From Gordius sp. MW1 (taxonomy: Eukaryota > Nematomorpha > Gordioida > Gordea > Gordiidae): 64,000 bases of DNA. Positions 1 through 33,500 of the stretch are shown here, in pieces. The stretch spans positions 14,787,835 through 14,851,834 of the forward strand of contig OZ038527.1 of NCBI GenBank assembly GCA_964036665.1, written 5' to 3'. Each line of letters opens with the position of its first letter. Positions within the stretch are counted from its first letter, which is position 1. Made by a program: the position numbers and the translations under genes. Under the pieces are notes generated by a model. It saw nothing but the letters and a program-made list of their open reading frames with translations. It was not told the origin of the DNA and searched no databases.

Positions 1-347
1 TGGGCTCACGAAGGCCTACGCCTCTTTCAGGATAGGTCGATCTTTTTTCACTAATTCTGTTTAATATGTTCAATGTTGGCTCCATATTTAAGTAACTCTA
101 AAACAACGCTTTGGCTCTATGAGAAATGATCTATTACATATTATAGATGAATATTTGACCTCGATAGCAATAATACATTCTTATCGAAATCTTAATAAAC
201 AATGTGCAGACCAGCTAAAGAAATTTTGCTAAAAAATATATACTCTTCCAAACAAAGATACATTTATAATAATGTGTTGGTCGAAATCTTCTAAATAAAA
301 TCTTGTCGGTGCTCCAAGGTTGACCAACTTATTTACATTTTTAACAG

Positions 348-22869
<22,522 letters not shown>

Positions 22870-22983
22870 CTTGTGTATTGTATTTTTCATTAATAATCAT
22901 AATATAAATAATTTTTTACTCCTTTATATAAGAAGCATCTAAGTAGTATTTTTGGCTTAATATATAATTTGTATCGCTTTTGC

Positions 22984-22989
22984 AATAAA
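22984..22989 (+). terminator. candidate polyadenylation signal of the dynein gene
   Basis: AATAAA lies 115 nt after the dynein stop codon at a normal spacing for a short 3' UTR. A T-rich stretch follows. No transcript evidence is available. Confidence 0.55.
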
Positions 22990-23560
22990 GTTTTGTTAGA
23001 GACAACTGTTGTTTTACATCATATAGGAAGGAGTATGGTTTTTATATATGATAGTAGAACTGTTAAAGTCCAAGGCGCCACACCCCAAACACGACCGGAC
23101 TGGGTTCGGATTGAAATTTAAAATAAAACTTGATTTGGGCTTAAAAAGTGAAAATACCATTTAATAATAATGATAATATTAATTCGTTACTACAGTGGTG
23201 TCAGAAAAAATGGATACATTTAAATTTAATAAGCTTTAAATATGAAAAGATAATGTTTATTGTGTTTATTTATTTTATTTGTGGTGGGTGTAATGTTAAT
23301 CCAGAAATATTAGGAGTAAAATATAAAGAATGCAACGATTTGGATTGCTATTTTAACATTCATTTTTGGGTATTAAGAAGGCTGTGGCAATATTTTTAAT
23401 TTTAAATACGATGAGTTTGGCAGTATTTTGAAATTTTATAAATTAGTGCTTAAGTCCCAATAGAATCGCGCGAAGGTAAACTTTTTCATAATGCATGTTT
23501 TATTCCTTCAAATTTTTTTCGCTTTTTTCGCATGGAATTCATTTGATATTTATGAATATG
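22990..23560. other. intergenic, no gene seen
   Basis: AT-rich sequence after the dynein gene. A short GGACTGGGTTCGGATT stretch near 23096 resembles the CCCGAACC-rich MITE at 2597-3037 and may be a fragment of that family. Confidence 0.5.
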
Positions 23561-23564
23561 ATTG

Positions 23565-24670
23565 ACGCGCATGTGACCGTCAATCGCTATCTGTCATGGT
23601 CCTTGATTGATCAGCTGGTATCTGACAGTGCGAAATAGAGCGCCGAGAGTATGTGATTCCGGTGCTGTAGTACGTTATTGCGATTCTGGAAAATTCTGTC
23701 GGTACCTACTGGATGATCAGAATGACGCGATGGTACGTAACGTGAACAATACGTGTACGACGAGGTTTCGGATATTAATGTATTTTTGCATGAGCGCACG
23801 TGTATCCCAGAAGCGAATTAATAAGTTTTTCGACGTAAATCGTCGGTACATCTACGGATATGGCGCCTACAGGTGCGGCCTCTAAGGACGCATTTAATTA
23901 ATTCGGAGGCTTAATGCCTGTTATGACCTGTTTTTTTGGCTTAATGCCGTCTCACCTTTTATTAGGTGTGATGAGGTCGAGTTTTCTGGGTGGGCAAATT
24001 GCCCCTGCGCATGAATGTTTTATTCGTTGGAGTGTATTTCCTCGCATGTACGAAGGGAAGTTAATACCATCGTTGTCAGGTCCGAGGTTACCGTTGTGGA
24101 GTTCATAGCTCCCAGGTGATTATGGTAGGCGGAGTTGCATTTATGCGAGATACACCTGATGACATTTTTTGACAGTTGCTGGTGCCTATGTCGGCGCCGA
24201 TAGCTGACATGTGGTATAGCGACGTCACCTAATTTAACGGAAATATCGTACGCTTTGGTCGAGAGGCTAGCAGCTCTTATTGAGAGGCGGCCTAGACGGC
24301 TTGGAGTGGCTAAGATGTTTCTGTCTCGCTTTATGGGGGAAATCAAAGAAACTACTTTGGGTTGCGTTAAACGAAAACCATTGGGTGAAGTATCCCGAAC
24401 CCAAGGACGCCCAATACAATGACAAAACCCTCTCCCCCTAGCAAGCTTGAAGGGTATGGTGCGTTTCAATTTTTACGGTTAACGACGAAATCAGATCAAA
24501 AAGACCAATTGGAAGGCCGAAACAGAAAACGATTCTGGAAACGTTTAATACAATTCAACACGTACACCTGAACAAGGGACAAGTGAAAAAACGTAAAGCG
24601 GTCAATAACACAAATTCGACGACCGTGCTTAGAAGTCAACAATCAGGTCGGAGGAGGTTATCGTGAAGGG
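23565..24670. other. GC-richer block of unknown origin with short open frames
   Basis: About 1.1 kb of clearly higher GC and CG content than its surroundings. Open stretches occur on both strands: 23607-23885 (+), 23914-24108 (+), 24020-24469 (-), and a plus-strand stretch near 24205-24420 that includes LVERLAALIERRPRRLG. Some plus-strand segments in neighbouring frames look protein-like, as if one coding region had been broken by small indels. I do not recognise the family. Options are a decayed transposon gene, an old integrated foreign sequence or a GC-rich repeat. Confidence 0.45.
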
Positions 24671-25560
24671 TATGGTGTTGTAGTCTTACTACACGACTCC
24701 ACTCTCATCCATCTACTCAGCAAGACCAGCTGCGCTCCCCTCATCTTATTTCGCTTATTTATCAGTGTCTGTATACGCATCTTTATGTATACGCGTAGTC
24801 CCTCTCCCCCCATCGTTCTCTACGCGATTTATTTACGTGTAGGAATACATCACATGATACACAGCGAGTATTCCCATCATTATTTACGCGTAGATATACA
24901 TCACATGATATATAAATCAATGCGCGTTCTTTGTTCGCATTCTTTATTTCATATTAATATGATTTCAATCCGCGCTTGATACACATCTTTCTCTTTTTCG
25001 TTAAGATATTCATATAATTTTTCTTCGCTAATTCGCGCGGTTATTTGGGCATCGTAATAATACTTGTAAAGATATGAATAAATAAGTTATAAGGTAAGAT
25101 TGAAAATGCCCATTTAATAATAATGAATAATCATAAACTTTTAATAAGATTAATTCTTTTAACTTTGATTATAACAAAAAGTTAACTTTGCGGGGACTTG
25201 TCATTAATCTAAAACGAATGACAATCGATAAATCACAAAAATTCGAATTTAAAAAAAATTACTCATAAGCGGGGTTACCGATGGTTAATCATGCCATTTC
25301 AAGTAATTATCTATATTTACAATTAACGGTGCCTAATTTAACAACAAGAATTAATTTTGCTCGGGTACATAAAATATTTTTCATTTTGAAATTTTTATAT
25401 ACGCGTTGACAATTAATTACAAATGTTAATAATCATGTAAAAATAATAAAGCATCAATATTCGATCTTAAACAAAGGCCTGCAGTTTAAAGATCCTTGTA
25501 ATGATCCCTATTTCATCGTAAATATCCTAGTACTAATTATTTATATGATTGATGACTATG
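24671..25560. other. intergenic with a short direct repeat
   Basis: Contains two copies of an ATACATCACATGATA string, each preceded by ATTTACGNGTAG (about 24829-24860 and 24883-24911). Tandem TACGCGTA-like strings resemble the inserted DNA at 4332-4875. No gene is recognisable. Confidence 0.45.
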
Positions 25561-25590
25561 TCAAAGCAACGCCTGGCCGGGCACAGCTAG
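25560..25590 (+). mobile_element. Helitron-type 3' end
   Basis: The string GCCTGGCCGGGCACAGCTAG is followed by T. It has the same layout as the Helitron end at 20858: a hairpin-forming GC-rich stretch, then CTAG, then T. The matching 5' end was not located, so element length is unknown. Confidence 0.5.
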
Positions 25591-25689
25591 TTTTCTATAA
25601 CATTGTTTGTCGGTTAAAATTAATTTACATTAAGAAAGTTCGTTCTACTTTAACTGAGAAAATAAGACAGTATTCGAATCAGAGAGGAG

Positions 25690-26100
25690 AAATGCCCGGC
25701 CCGAACCTGTCTGTCCGGGCAACTGTCTTAAATTTTGACTTTCGGGTGGGCCCGGGCGGACACCGTAACAAGATTCTGGCAATTAGGGCTCAATGTTGTT
25801 TTTAAAATAATGTATTATATTGTTTTTATGTATAATTTGTCACTTTTTAATTTGATTTTATAAAGCTTGTTCATCCTAGTTTTTATCAAAAAAAAGCTAA
25901 AATTAAGATAATTTTTTTTTTAAAAATATAACGGTATTAGTCCTAAAAATTTTAAAACACACCATTTTGGGCCGGGCAGTTCGGGCAGCTTTTATAATGC
26001 GGACATGGCCGGGCTGACACATAGAAGGCCTCGGGCGGGCTGATAAATTATAAAATCGGACGGGGTTCGGGCAGAAAGATTTTAACAAATTTGACCTATG
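25690..26100. repeat. CCCGAACC/GGTTCGGGC-ended repeat, probable MITE
   Basis: TGCCCGGCCCGAACC near 25692 and GGGTTCGGGCA near 26064-26074 are in inverse orientation, with further GGGCCGGGC strings inside. The style recalls the hAT MITE at 2597-3037. No clean target duplication was found, so boundaries are approximate. Confidence 0.4.
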
Positions 26101-26211
26101 ATTTGAATTTCTCACAAGCAATCGATTCATATTCATTATTTTATCCCTTTACTAACTAAACAACGACGAAAAGCTCTCTAGTTTTAGGTATTGTAAATTC
26201 TTGTTTCTAAC

Positions 26212-26646
26212 CATAGACTAGATAGACTGCTCATGCAAAATGTTCCAAATGGTAAATTAGGTGTCAAATTTCCCTCCATATAACAACTGGTGTATTTCAA
26301 CCCTGTCATTTTGCGCTATAACAGTCAATATACCTTCCACACTAGTTTATAAATTTGAACGAACAATAAATTAATGTTATACAAAATATAGATGGCGCTC
26401 TATTATTATACAAACTTTCATCACAGTTTTTACTTTTTTAATTTTTATGTATTGTGTTAATGATATTTATTTTAGAATGCTGTTTTTGTTATTAACCCAA
26501 TTCACTATTTTTTTATTTACCTTTTAAGATTATTTAACTTACAAAAATTATTAATGTCTTTATAATCACTACTTTACCATTAACATCAAAATGGTGGAAA
26601 AAAGGGTACACATTTAAGCGTTGATGAGCAGTCTACCTAGTCTATG
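26212..26646. mobile_element. hAT-type MITE, CATAGACTA family, copy 1
   Basis: A 435-bp element with inverted ends CATAGACTAGATAGACTGCT and AGCAGTCTACCTAGTCTATG. It is flanked by the perfect 8-bp duplication TTTCTAAC (26204-26211 and 26647-26654). It is AT-rich inside and non-coding. A second copy at 32601-33081 has the same ends and its own 8-bp duplication, which establishes a mobile family. Confidence 0.9.
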
Positions 26647-27129
26647 TTTCTAACATCCTCTCCATATTTTATCTTATAGCTCCAGGTGCCTATTAGAGTT
26701 GTTAAATTGCTAACTTGCTTCAATTCCAAACGCGAGCACGCACATTGAGTTGTTTAATATGCGTGTTAGCACAATGAGTGCCCGCAAAAATGCTCGAGCA
26801 GCTAGTCCAACCGAGCAGATTGCAGATTTAAAAGAAGCAATTGCTACGCGTTAGTAACTTTAAATATTTGCTCATTTTACATATCACTAGCTGACCCGGC
26901 AAACGTTGTTTTGCCATATTAAAAATATTTTAAAAAAAAATTAAAAAATTTAAATAAGAAAATTTAAAACTACCAAAAAAAATTTAAAAACTCAACTAAA
27001 CGAATAATAACAAATAATTGATATTTTTAAGGGTGGTTAAAAACACAAAAATTTACCTCAATAATGTTCGAATTTAAATTTTCATGAAGCAAATTTTTTT
27101 TAAGTCAAATTTACCTATAATCAAAAAAA

Positions 27130-29008
27130 ACTCGGGCCTTCGGCCCTCGTGGGAAGGGGGAGAAGGGAAGGGAAGAGGGGAAGGGAAGGGGGGACGACTC
27201 ATCTGTACTTCGTATAAATGTATCATATTTGCTATGCAATTTATGGGCGAGAAAGGTGGGAAGGGGCGAGAATGCCTATGGGGGGGGGTATTAAATGCCT
27301 AATGATTAATTAATTATTTATACAAATTTTCCATTATAGGCAAAATGTAATAAAGGCAAAATGTAATATAGGCAAGGGTTAGGGTTAGATTTAGTGTTTG
27401 CATCTAGTTGCGTATTACATTAGTTTTTATGGCCTTTAGTGATTCTGGGTCTAACAAACATTATATTATAAAACAACACAATGTTAAGAATTTGCAGAAT
27501 TGTTGGGAGAAATTTTTTGTTGAATTTGAACAATTTTTAATTAAAAAAATCAAAAATTTGGCCAATGGTCACTTTTTCTCTATTGGTCAGTACCAACAGA
27601 TACTCTATAAGTCAATGATAGCCAAAAAAACGGAAAAAAAATTATGATGCTCACTTTGGCCAATGGTCATTTTTTTCCATTGGTCAGCAGCCAGCACACG
27701 GTAAAAGTGGATATAAATTCATAAGAGTAAAAAAACGAAAAAAAAAATTTCGAATCACATTTTGGCCAATGGTCATTTTTTTCAATTGGTCAGCAGCCAG
27801 GACACGATAAAAGTGGATATAAATTCATAATAGTCAAAAAAAACGAAAAAAAAGTTTTCGAATCACATTTTGGCCAATGGTCATTTTATTCCATTGGTCA
27901 GCAGCCAGCGGACGGCCAAAAAGTCATAATAGCAATGGTAGGAACAGGAACAATCATAATAGTCAAAAAAAAACGAAAAAAATAATTTCGATTCACATTT
28001 TGGCCAATGGTCATTTTTTCAATCGGTCAGGAGCCAGCGGACGGCCAAAAAGTCATAATAGCAATGGTATTAACAGGAACAATCATAATAGTCAAAAAAA
28101 CGAAAAAATAAACTCGGATTCACATTTTGGCCAATGGTCATTTTTTTCATTGGTCAGCAGCCAGCGGACGGCCAAAAAGTCTTATTATCAATAATAGTAA
28201 CAAGAACAATCATAAGAGTCAAAAAAACTCCGGGTTTCTACCCAAAAGCTAGTTAAATTCCATAGCAATTAAAAGTAAACAACTTTTATTTATGTTTATT
28301 GTATAACATTGGTCAGCAGCCAGCGGACGGCCAAAAAGTCATAATAGCAATGGTAGAAACAGGAACAATCAAATAGTCAAAAAAAACGAAAAAAATAATT
28401 TCGATTCACATTTTGGCCAATGGTCATTTTTTTCATTGGTCAGCAGCCAGCGGACGGCCAAAAATTCTTATTATCAATGATAGTAACAAGAACAATCATA
28501 AGAGTCAAAAAAAACTCAGGGATTCTAACCCCAAAACTAGTTAAATTGCATAGCAATTAAAAAGTAAACAACTTTTATTTATGTTTATTACTTAACTAGT
28601 TAAATTGCATAGCATTAAAAGTAAACAACTTTTATCTATGTTTATTATATAACAAAAACTAGTTAAATGCAATTAAAAGTAAACAACTTTTATTTATGTT
28701 TATTATATAACTAGTTAAATTGCATAGCAATTAAAAGTAAACAACTTTTATTTATGTTTATTATATAATAGATAATTTAACAAATCTTATATATAACACA
28801 CCGAGGGAGATAGAGATGAGGGGTGGGGGACCTCTTATGCATTAATTTAAAAAATAACACAGCGAGGGAGATAGAGATGAGGGGTGGGGCACCTCTTTCT
28901 CATGCATTAATTTAAAAAAGCGATAACCTAATATACCCAATGCAAATAGATAGGGAGGGTAACGGACGACGGACACCAAAAAACGAGCCCATAAATTGCA
29001 TAGCAATT
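27130..29008. repeat. minisatellite-bearing repeat block, copy 2
   Basis: The same modules in the same order as 4028-6434: GGCCTTCGGCCCTCGTGGG, purine tract, TTTGCTATGCAATTTATGGG, TTAGGG pair, minisatellite (about 27558-28500), ATTGCATAGCAATT array (about 28535-28770), two GAGGGAGATAGAGATGAGG units and a terminal GCCCATAAATTGCATAGCAA. It lacks the 544-bp insertion of copy 1 and differs in unit number. Identity by eye is high, pointing to recent spread or sequence exchange. Confidence 0.75.
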
Positions 29009-29208
29009 AAAAAAATATCGCGCCTGGCCTTTATGATAAAATATAAACAAAAGGCGGATACGGATACGCATATAGGTTATTTAACGAAAAATAACAAATA
29101 ATTGATATCTTTAAGGGTGGTTAAAAACACAAAATTTTACCTCAATAATGTTCGAATTTAAATTTTCATGAAGCAAATTTTTTTAAGTCAAATTTACCTA
29201 TAATCATG

Positions 29209-29460
29209 GGCGTAGCCAGGTTTTGGATTAGGGGGGGGGGGCAAAACGTTTAAAAGTTCAATTAGAGGGGGGCAAAACATAAATTTTTCAATGTTTTTGC
29301 ATTGAAAAAAATTTGGTTTCGCAAATTAGGGGGGGGGGGGCAGCCGAGGATTTCAATACAAAAACCCTTAAAAATTAAAAAAAATTATGTTTTGCCCCAC
29401 CCCCTAATTAGCCAGGCAGGCGGGGGTAGGGGGCGCGGCTGCCCCCCCTATTTTAACTTA
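29209..29460. repeat. G-rich CATGGGCGTAGCCAGG repeat fragment
   Basis: Starts CATGGGCGTAGCCAGGTTTT followed by long G runs and GGGGGCAAAAC strings, and ends in C-rich strings. Related sequence occurs at 54489-54530 and 52859-53022. It looks like a hAT-associated MITE whose right end is not clear here. Confidence 0.5.
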
Positions 29461-30533
29461 ACTCCAATTAATACAGATGCTTATTAGCGAATTTACACAA
29501 AAATAAAAGATCACTATGGAAATCGTCAAATCTAACACGATTTCCATACACGGATCAATGCCATCCAATTAGATTTTAACGCGTTTTCTTTTTAATATTT
29601 TATTTACCAATGTATTTTACCCATGTGATTATTAGAATAAACTACTATTTGTTTAAAAAAAAAATTGTTTTGGTAAAATAAAATATAAATTACGGTTGCA
29701 TGAAAATTTTTGGATAGTCGAGACCTTTTTTTTTGCTCTCCGGAAAATTGTTTTTCTCCTTGTTTAACGTGCAAAAAATTACAAAATTAGATTTTTTAAT
29801 TTATTTAGCCACGCAGGAGGGGGGGGGGGGACACGACCGTCCTATAATAATAATAATAATTGAAGCAAAAAATGGCTTTGATAGTGCGTAAAAAGTTTTC
29901 ATTTTCCGCAACACATGCCTACTGCATTTATCACCAGACTACCTACACGATAGATAGATAAGATACGCAGCAGTACGTGATGAGGGCATGATTGACGTTC
30001 GATACAACGTCAAAACGCATAAAACCCAATATCTCGAAATCTACTCGACCGATTTGGCTGGAACATATATTAAAACACGCTCCGGAGCGTGGGGAATAAA
30101 CTGTGAAACTTTGAGCCAAATCGGTCCGGTAGTTCTCCAAAATTGGTGGCGGCATACATACATACATAGTTTCATTTTTATATATAAGATAAATAAATTA
30201 AGAAATTTGCCCCCCCCCCTTTTTATTCCGGCGCATATTAAATAACTCTGTGCGTGCTCGAGCAAAGCACATAGTGAGCATTGCTCACGCGAGCAATTTA
30301 ACAACTCTACTATTAGGTGACTCCCAAGTCTTCGAAAAATTAAATATCATGAAAAAGAATTTAAATTAAAATTTGCGAAAAAGAGTAACCTAAAAATATG
30401 CATTTTAGGTGGTTAAAAAGATTTATTGATTTGTAAATATCATGAACGTCTATACTTTTTTTATTTTGATAAAACATCATATTTTAACCAAAAATCACAA
30501 TATTTCTTTATATTGAACGACAAATAGTGAGCA

Positions 30534-30539
30534 TTTATT
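30534..30539 (-). terminator. candidate polyadenylation signal of TELO2
   Basis: AATAAA on the minus strand begins only about 10 nt after the TELO2 stop codon. No better signal was noticed in the next 60 nt, so the 3' UTR could be very short. Confidence 0.4.
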
Positions 30540-30548
30540 GAATTGTTT

Positions 30549-33500
30549 TTACAGGTGTGTCAAGGTCGATGTTTGAAGTTTCTTTGTGATATTAACGGCA
30601 AATTTAAGAGATTTTTCATCTTTCTCTTCTTTTATTATTAACAACAACCATTCAAGCAATCGCTCATCTTTAAAAGCATATTCTTTACTATCCATAGTGT
30701 GGCAGTAAATCAACGCATAAGCGTTTAAAATTGATCTTTTAAGAAAATAATCATCAGTGACTCGCTGCGATTGGAGAAGATCCAGGAGTATATCCAAAAA
30801 TATGGAAAAATCCTAAATTAAAAAAGCATAATTATTTTCATTAATCAATTATTTTATTATGTTCCTAACAAAACTGATAAGGCATTTAAACTAAATTATA
30901 AATATAGGACATCGCTGGGATATAATAAATACCTGCAAGAATCATAAACAACTCTATAACTCATATTACGTATTTAAATTTTGAAAGAATGACAAATTAG
31001 ATATATCCACTGAAGACCAAAATTATGATTTAGTTTGTCTAGTCTAGGTGGTTTCATTGTTATTTAGCCCCTTTGAAGATTTGAACTACGAGCATGACTA
31101 GAGCCAAAAAATAAACTGATCTTACCTAAACCTATCCTAAATAATGAAATTATAAACCAGAGATATTCACAATTTTTATGCCTCCCTAAATTCTAAAAAG
31201 ATTTCCTGAACAATACAATCTTTTAAATCAAAGAAAAAATCTAGGTGAAGTTTGAAATAAAGAAAATGTGAGCTGAATATTTTAAATATGGTAACAACGC
31301 TTCGAAAGATCTAATTAAATATTAATTTGTACCATAAGCTTTTACAGCATACATGATGAATCCTATGTTTTTAAAATCCTACAATACACGAAGGTCCTTT
31401 AAGATAGCAAAATATTATTAACGCGCGCTTTCATAACTAATTAACAAAAAATAATAATATAAGTCGAATAAATATAATTCAGTTTAATAACAACAATCCA
31501 TTCAAGTAACTAAATTTACTGGGTAATTTTTAAAGGTATCTAATATGCAACTCAGGGTGACTAAAAAAGATCCAAAAATCAATGGCTCAATCTTTTTATT
31601 CACATCTCGGTATTTGGTATATTCCTGTATCCATGGCAGGAAAAAAATTATGAGAGGCGACTGGTCTATAAAAACTTTTAAATAAGATTTCTAGTTAATT
31701 ACTAAGATATGTTAAGGTTTAATATAGTTACTTGGGCATGAAGAGATCTTATAAAGTCCCATTCCACGTCGTAATTCATAGTATATAGGTGATCGGCAAA
31801 TTCTTTCATATAATTATCACCAAATAAATATTTCATGTGTGATAAAGTTTGATTATTAATAGTTGATAGCGCAATCATAATAAGCTAAAATAATGTAAAT
31901 ACTAAAATGTGTTTGATATTTGTATAGTAACTTATATTATTTAATGATTATGGGAAAAAATATTTGTTCCAAAATTTCGTAATATATGAAAACATCGAAT
32001 TGACAATAAAAATAAATGCAAATAAATATATGATATTATGTAACTTAATTTAATATTGATCATAAAGGCCCTCATCACACTGCAAATTGGTTGGTCAATT
32101 TATAGTTTTTTTTGCAGCTTGCAAAAATTTTAGCCCCAACAATTCTTGTTTCATTAATATTTATTTAAAATTAAGAGGTCATTAAAATCAAAGATAAAAG
32201 CAAACTAAAAAAAATTGTAATAATTATTTTGAAACTAATATATAAATCAAAATCAATCCCACAATTTTTTCTAACAAGAATTTATATATTTATGCATAAT
32301 TATAACTTTGTTCATAATTTTATTTATGTTTCTTACTTTTCCCCTACCCTTCCAGGTTTTCAGTAAATTATTTTAAAACTTTTTTAAACACCTGCGTAAG
32401 TTTTAGTTTATAAAATATTGATAAAAATTTCACCATAAACAACCTACATTAATTGCTCCATTTTCAAAAATTGTTTTGTGCATCTTTTTTAATTTATAAT
32501 TTTAGATCATCGCAGAGGACCCTGAGACAGCCAAACACTAGACTATAGTTCCATCCATCATTTATATTGGGATTCCGTACTCAGGAAAGTCTGTTGCGAG
32601 CATAGACTAATAGACTGCTCATCCCCTTTTAAAAAGTGTTCCAAATTTTGGCATCCATTTTGAAAAGTGAATTGAATGATTAGGTTTATGCTTATAATGG
32701 TTTCGGCTATTCCCTATATATTTATTTTGGTCTAAAAATGTAGATCTTTTTGAGTTTTATTAACATGAGCTTTTGATTGAAAATTTAAATATTGGTATAA
32801 AAATTAATAATTATCTATAAATAAAATTAACTTTTATAGCGCCATCTACACTTAAACTTATTTTCTAACATAAATTTTGGCCAATTTATATGGTTTGATG
32901 AATTTTTAAAATCGCTATAATGATTAAAATGGGTTGTTTCATGTTATAAGAACAATGATTACTGACCAATACTATCCATCGCTGTACGAATTCCGTTACT
33001 TTTCAAAATGGCGGTCGTTTTTGCAACACTTTTGATGCGTGAAAGTGAATATATAAGAAATGAGCAGTCTATTAGTCTATGGTTGCGAGTGAAATTTAGC
33101 TAATCAAAAATATAACCCTATTAAAACACATCGTAGTTGGAAAGTTTAATTTCATATCCCTAGCCGATAGTTGTGATGTTTCCGAATTATAAATGTGTTT
33201 CTTTTTTGCATTAGATGTTTCCATTTCTTGGTTTTAATTATGCCATTAACCCCTTAAAAAGCTGGAAGGCAGAATAAGCAATTTTAGATTAAAAGCTCAA
33301 TAAGTTTTAGCAAAAATTAACAAAAATAAAAGAATAGGGACATTTGCGCTAGAAATATTTTAAACTGTCATTTTTACATCCGGGTAAAATCCAGAAGTCC
33401 GAACTCAGTTTATTTATTTAGGTTACACTAACACTTAATAGTATTTAAATTTGATATAAACGAACAAGTAAAACCAAAAAAAATTACTTGTAAAATTTCT

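Larger units (their letters stand above)
26887..30189 (-). mobile_element. 3.3-kb Helitron-like unit carrying repeat block copy 2
   Basis: On the minus strand the 5' end TCTTATATATAAAAATGAAA lies at 30189 preceded by A, and the 3' end GGCAAAACAACGTTTGCC...CTAG lies at 26887 followed by T. These match the 337-bp Helitron at 20522-20858. Between them are the minisatellite block (27130-29008), a G-rich mobile-element fragment near 29210 and simple repeats. No Rep/helicase gene is present. The interior may have been captured or arrived by later insertions. Confidence 0.6.

Noticed and set aside
24020-24469. 149-codon minus-strand open frame taken as a gene
   Set aside because: No family resemblance and no splice or start context; the opposite strand of the same block also has open stretches, so GC content alone can explain it.
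30534-30700. Dynein-TELO2 as a convergent pair sharing a terminator
   Set aside because: The two stop codons are 7.7 kb apart with several mobile elements between; nothing supports a shared 3' region.
32558-32605. GIPYSGKS on the plus strand, resembling the P-loop of a KTI12-type protein
   Set aside because: The stretch is short, has stops on both sides, lies in a TELO2 intron on the opposite strand, and the following residues do not match that family.
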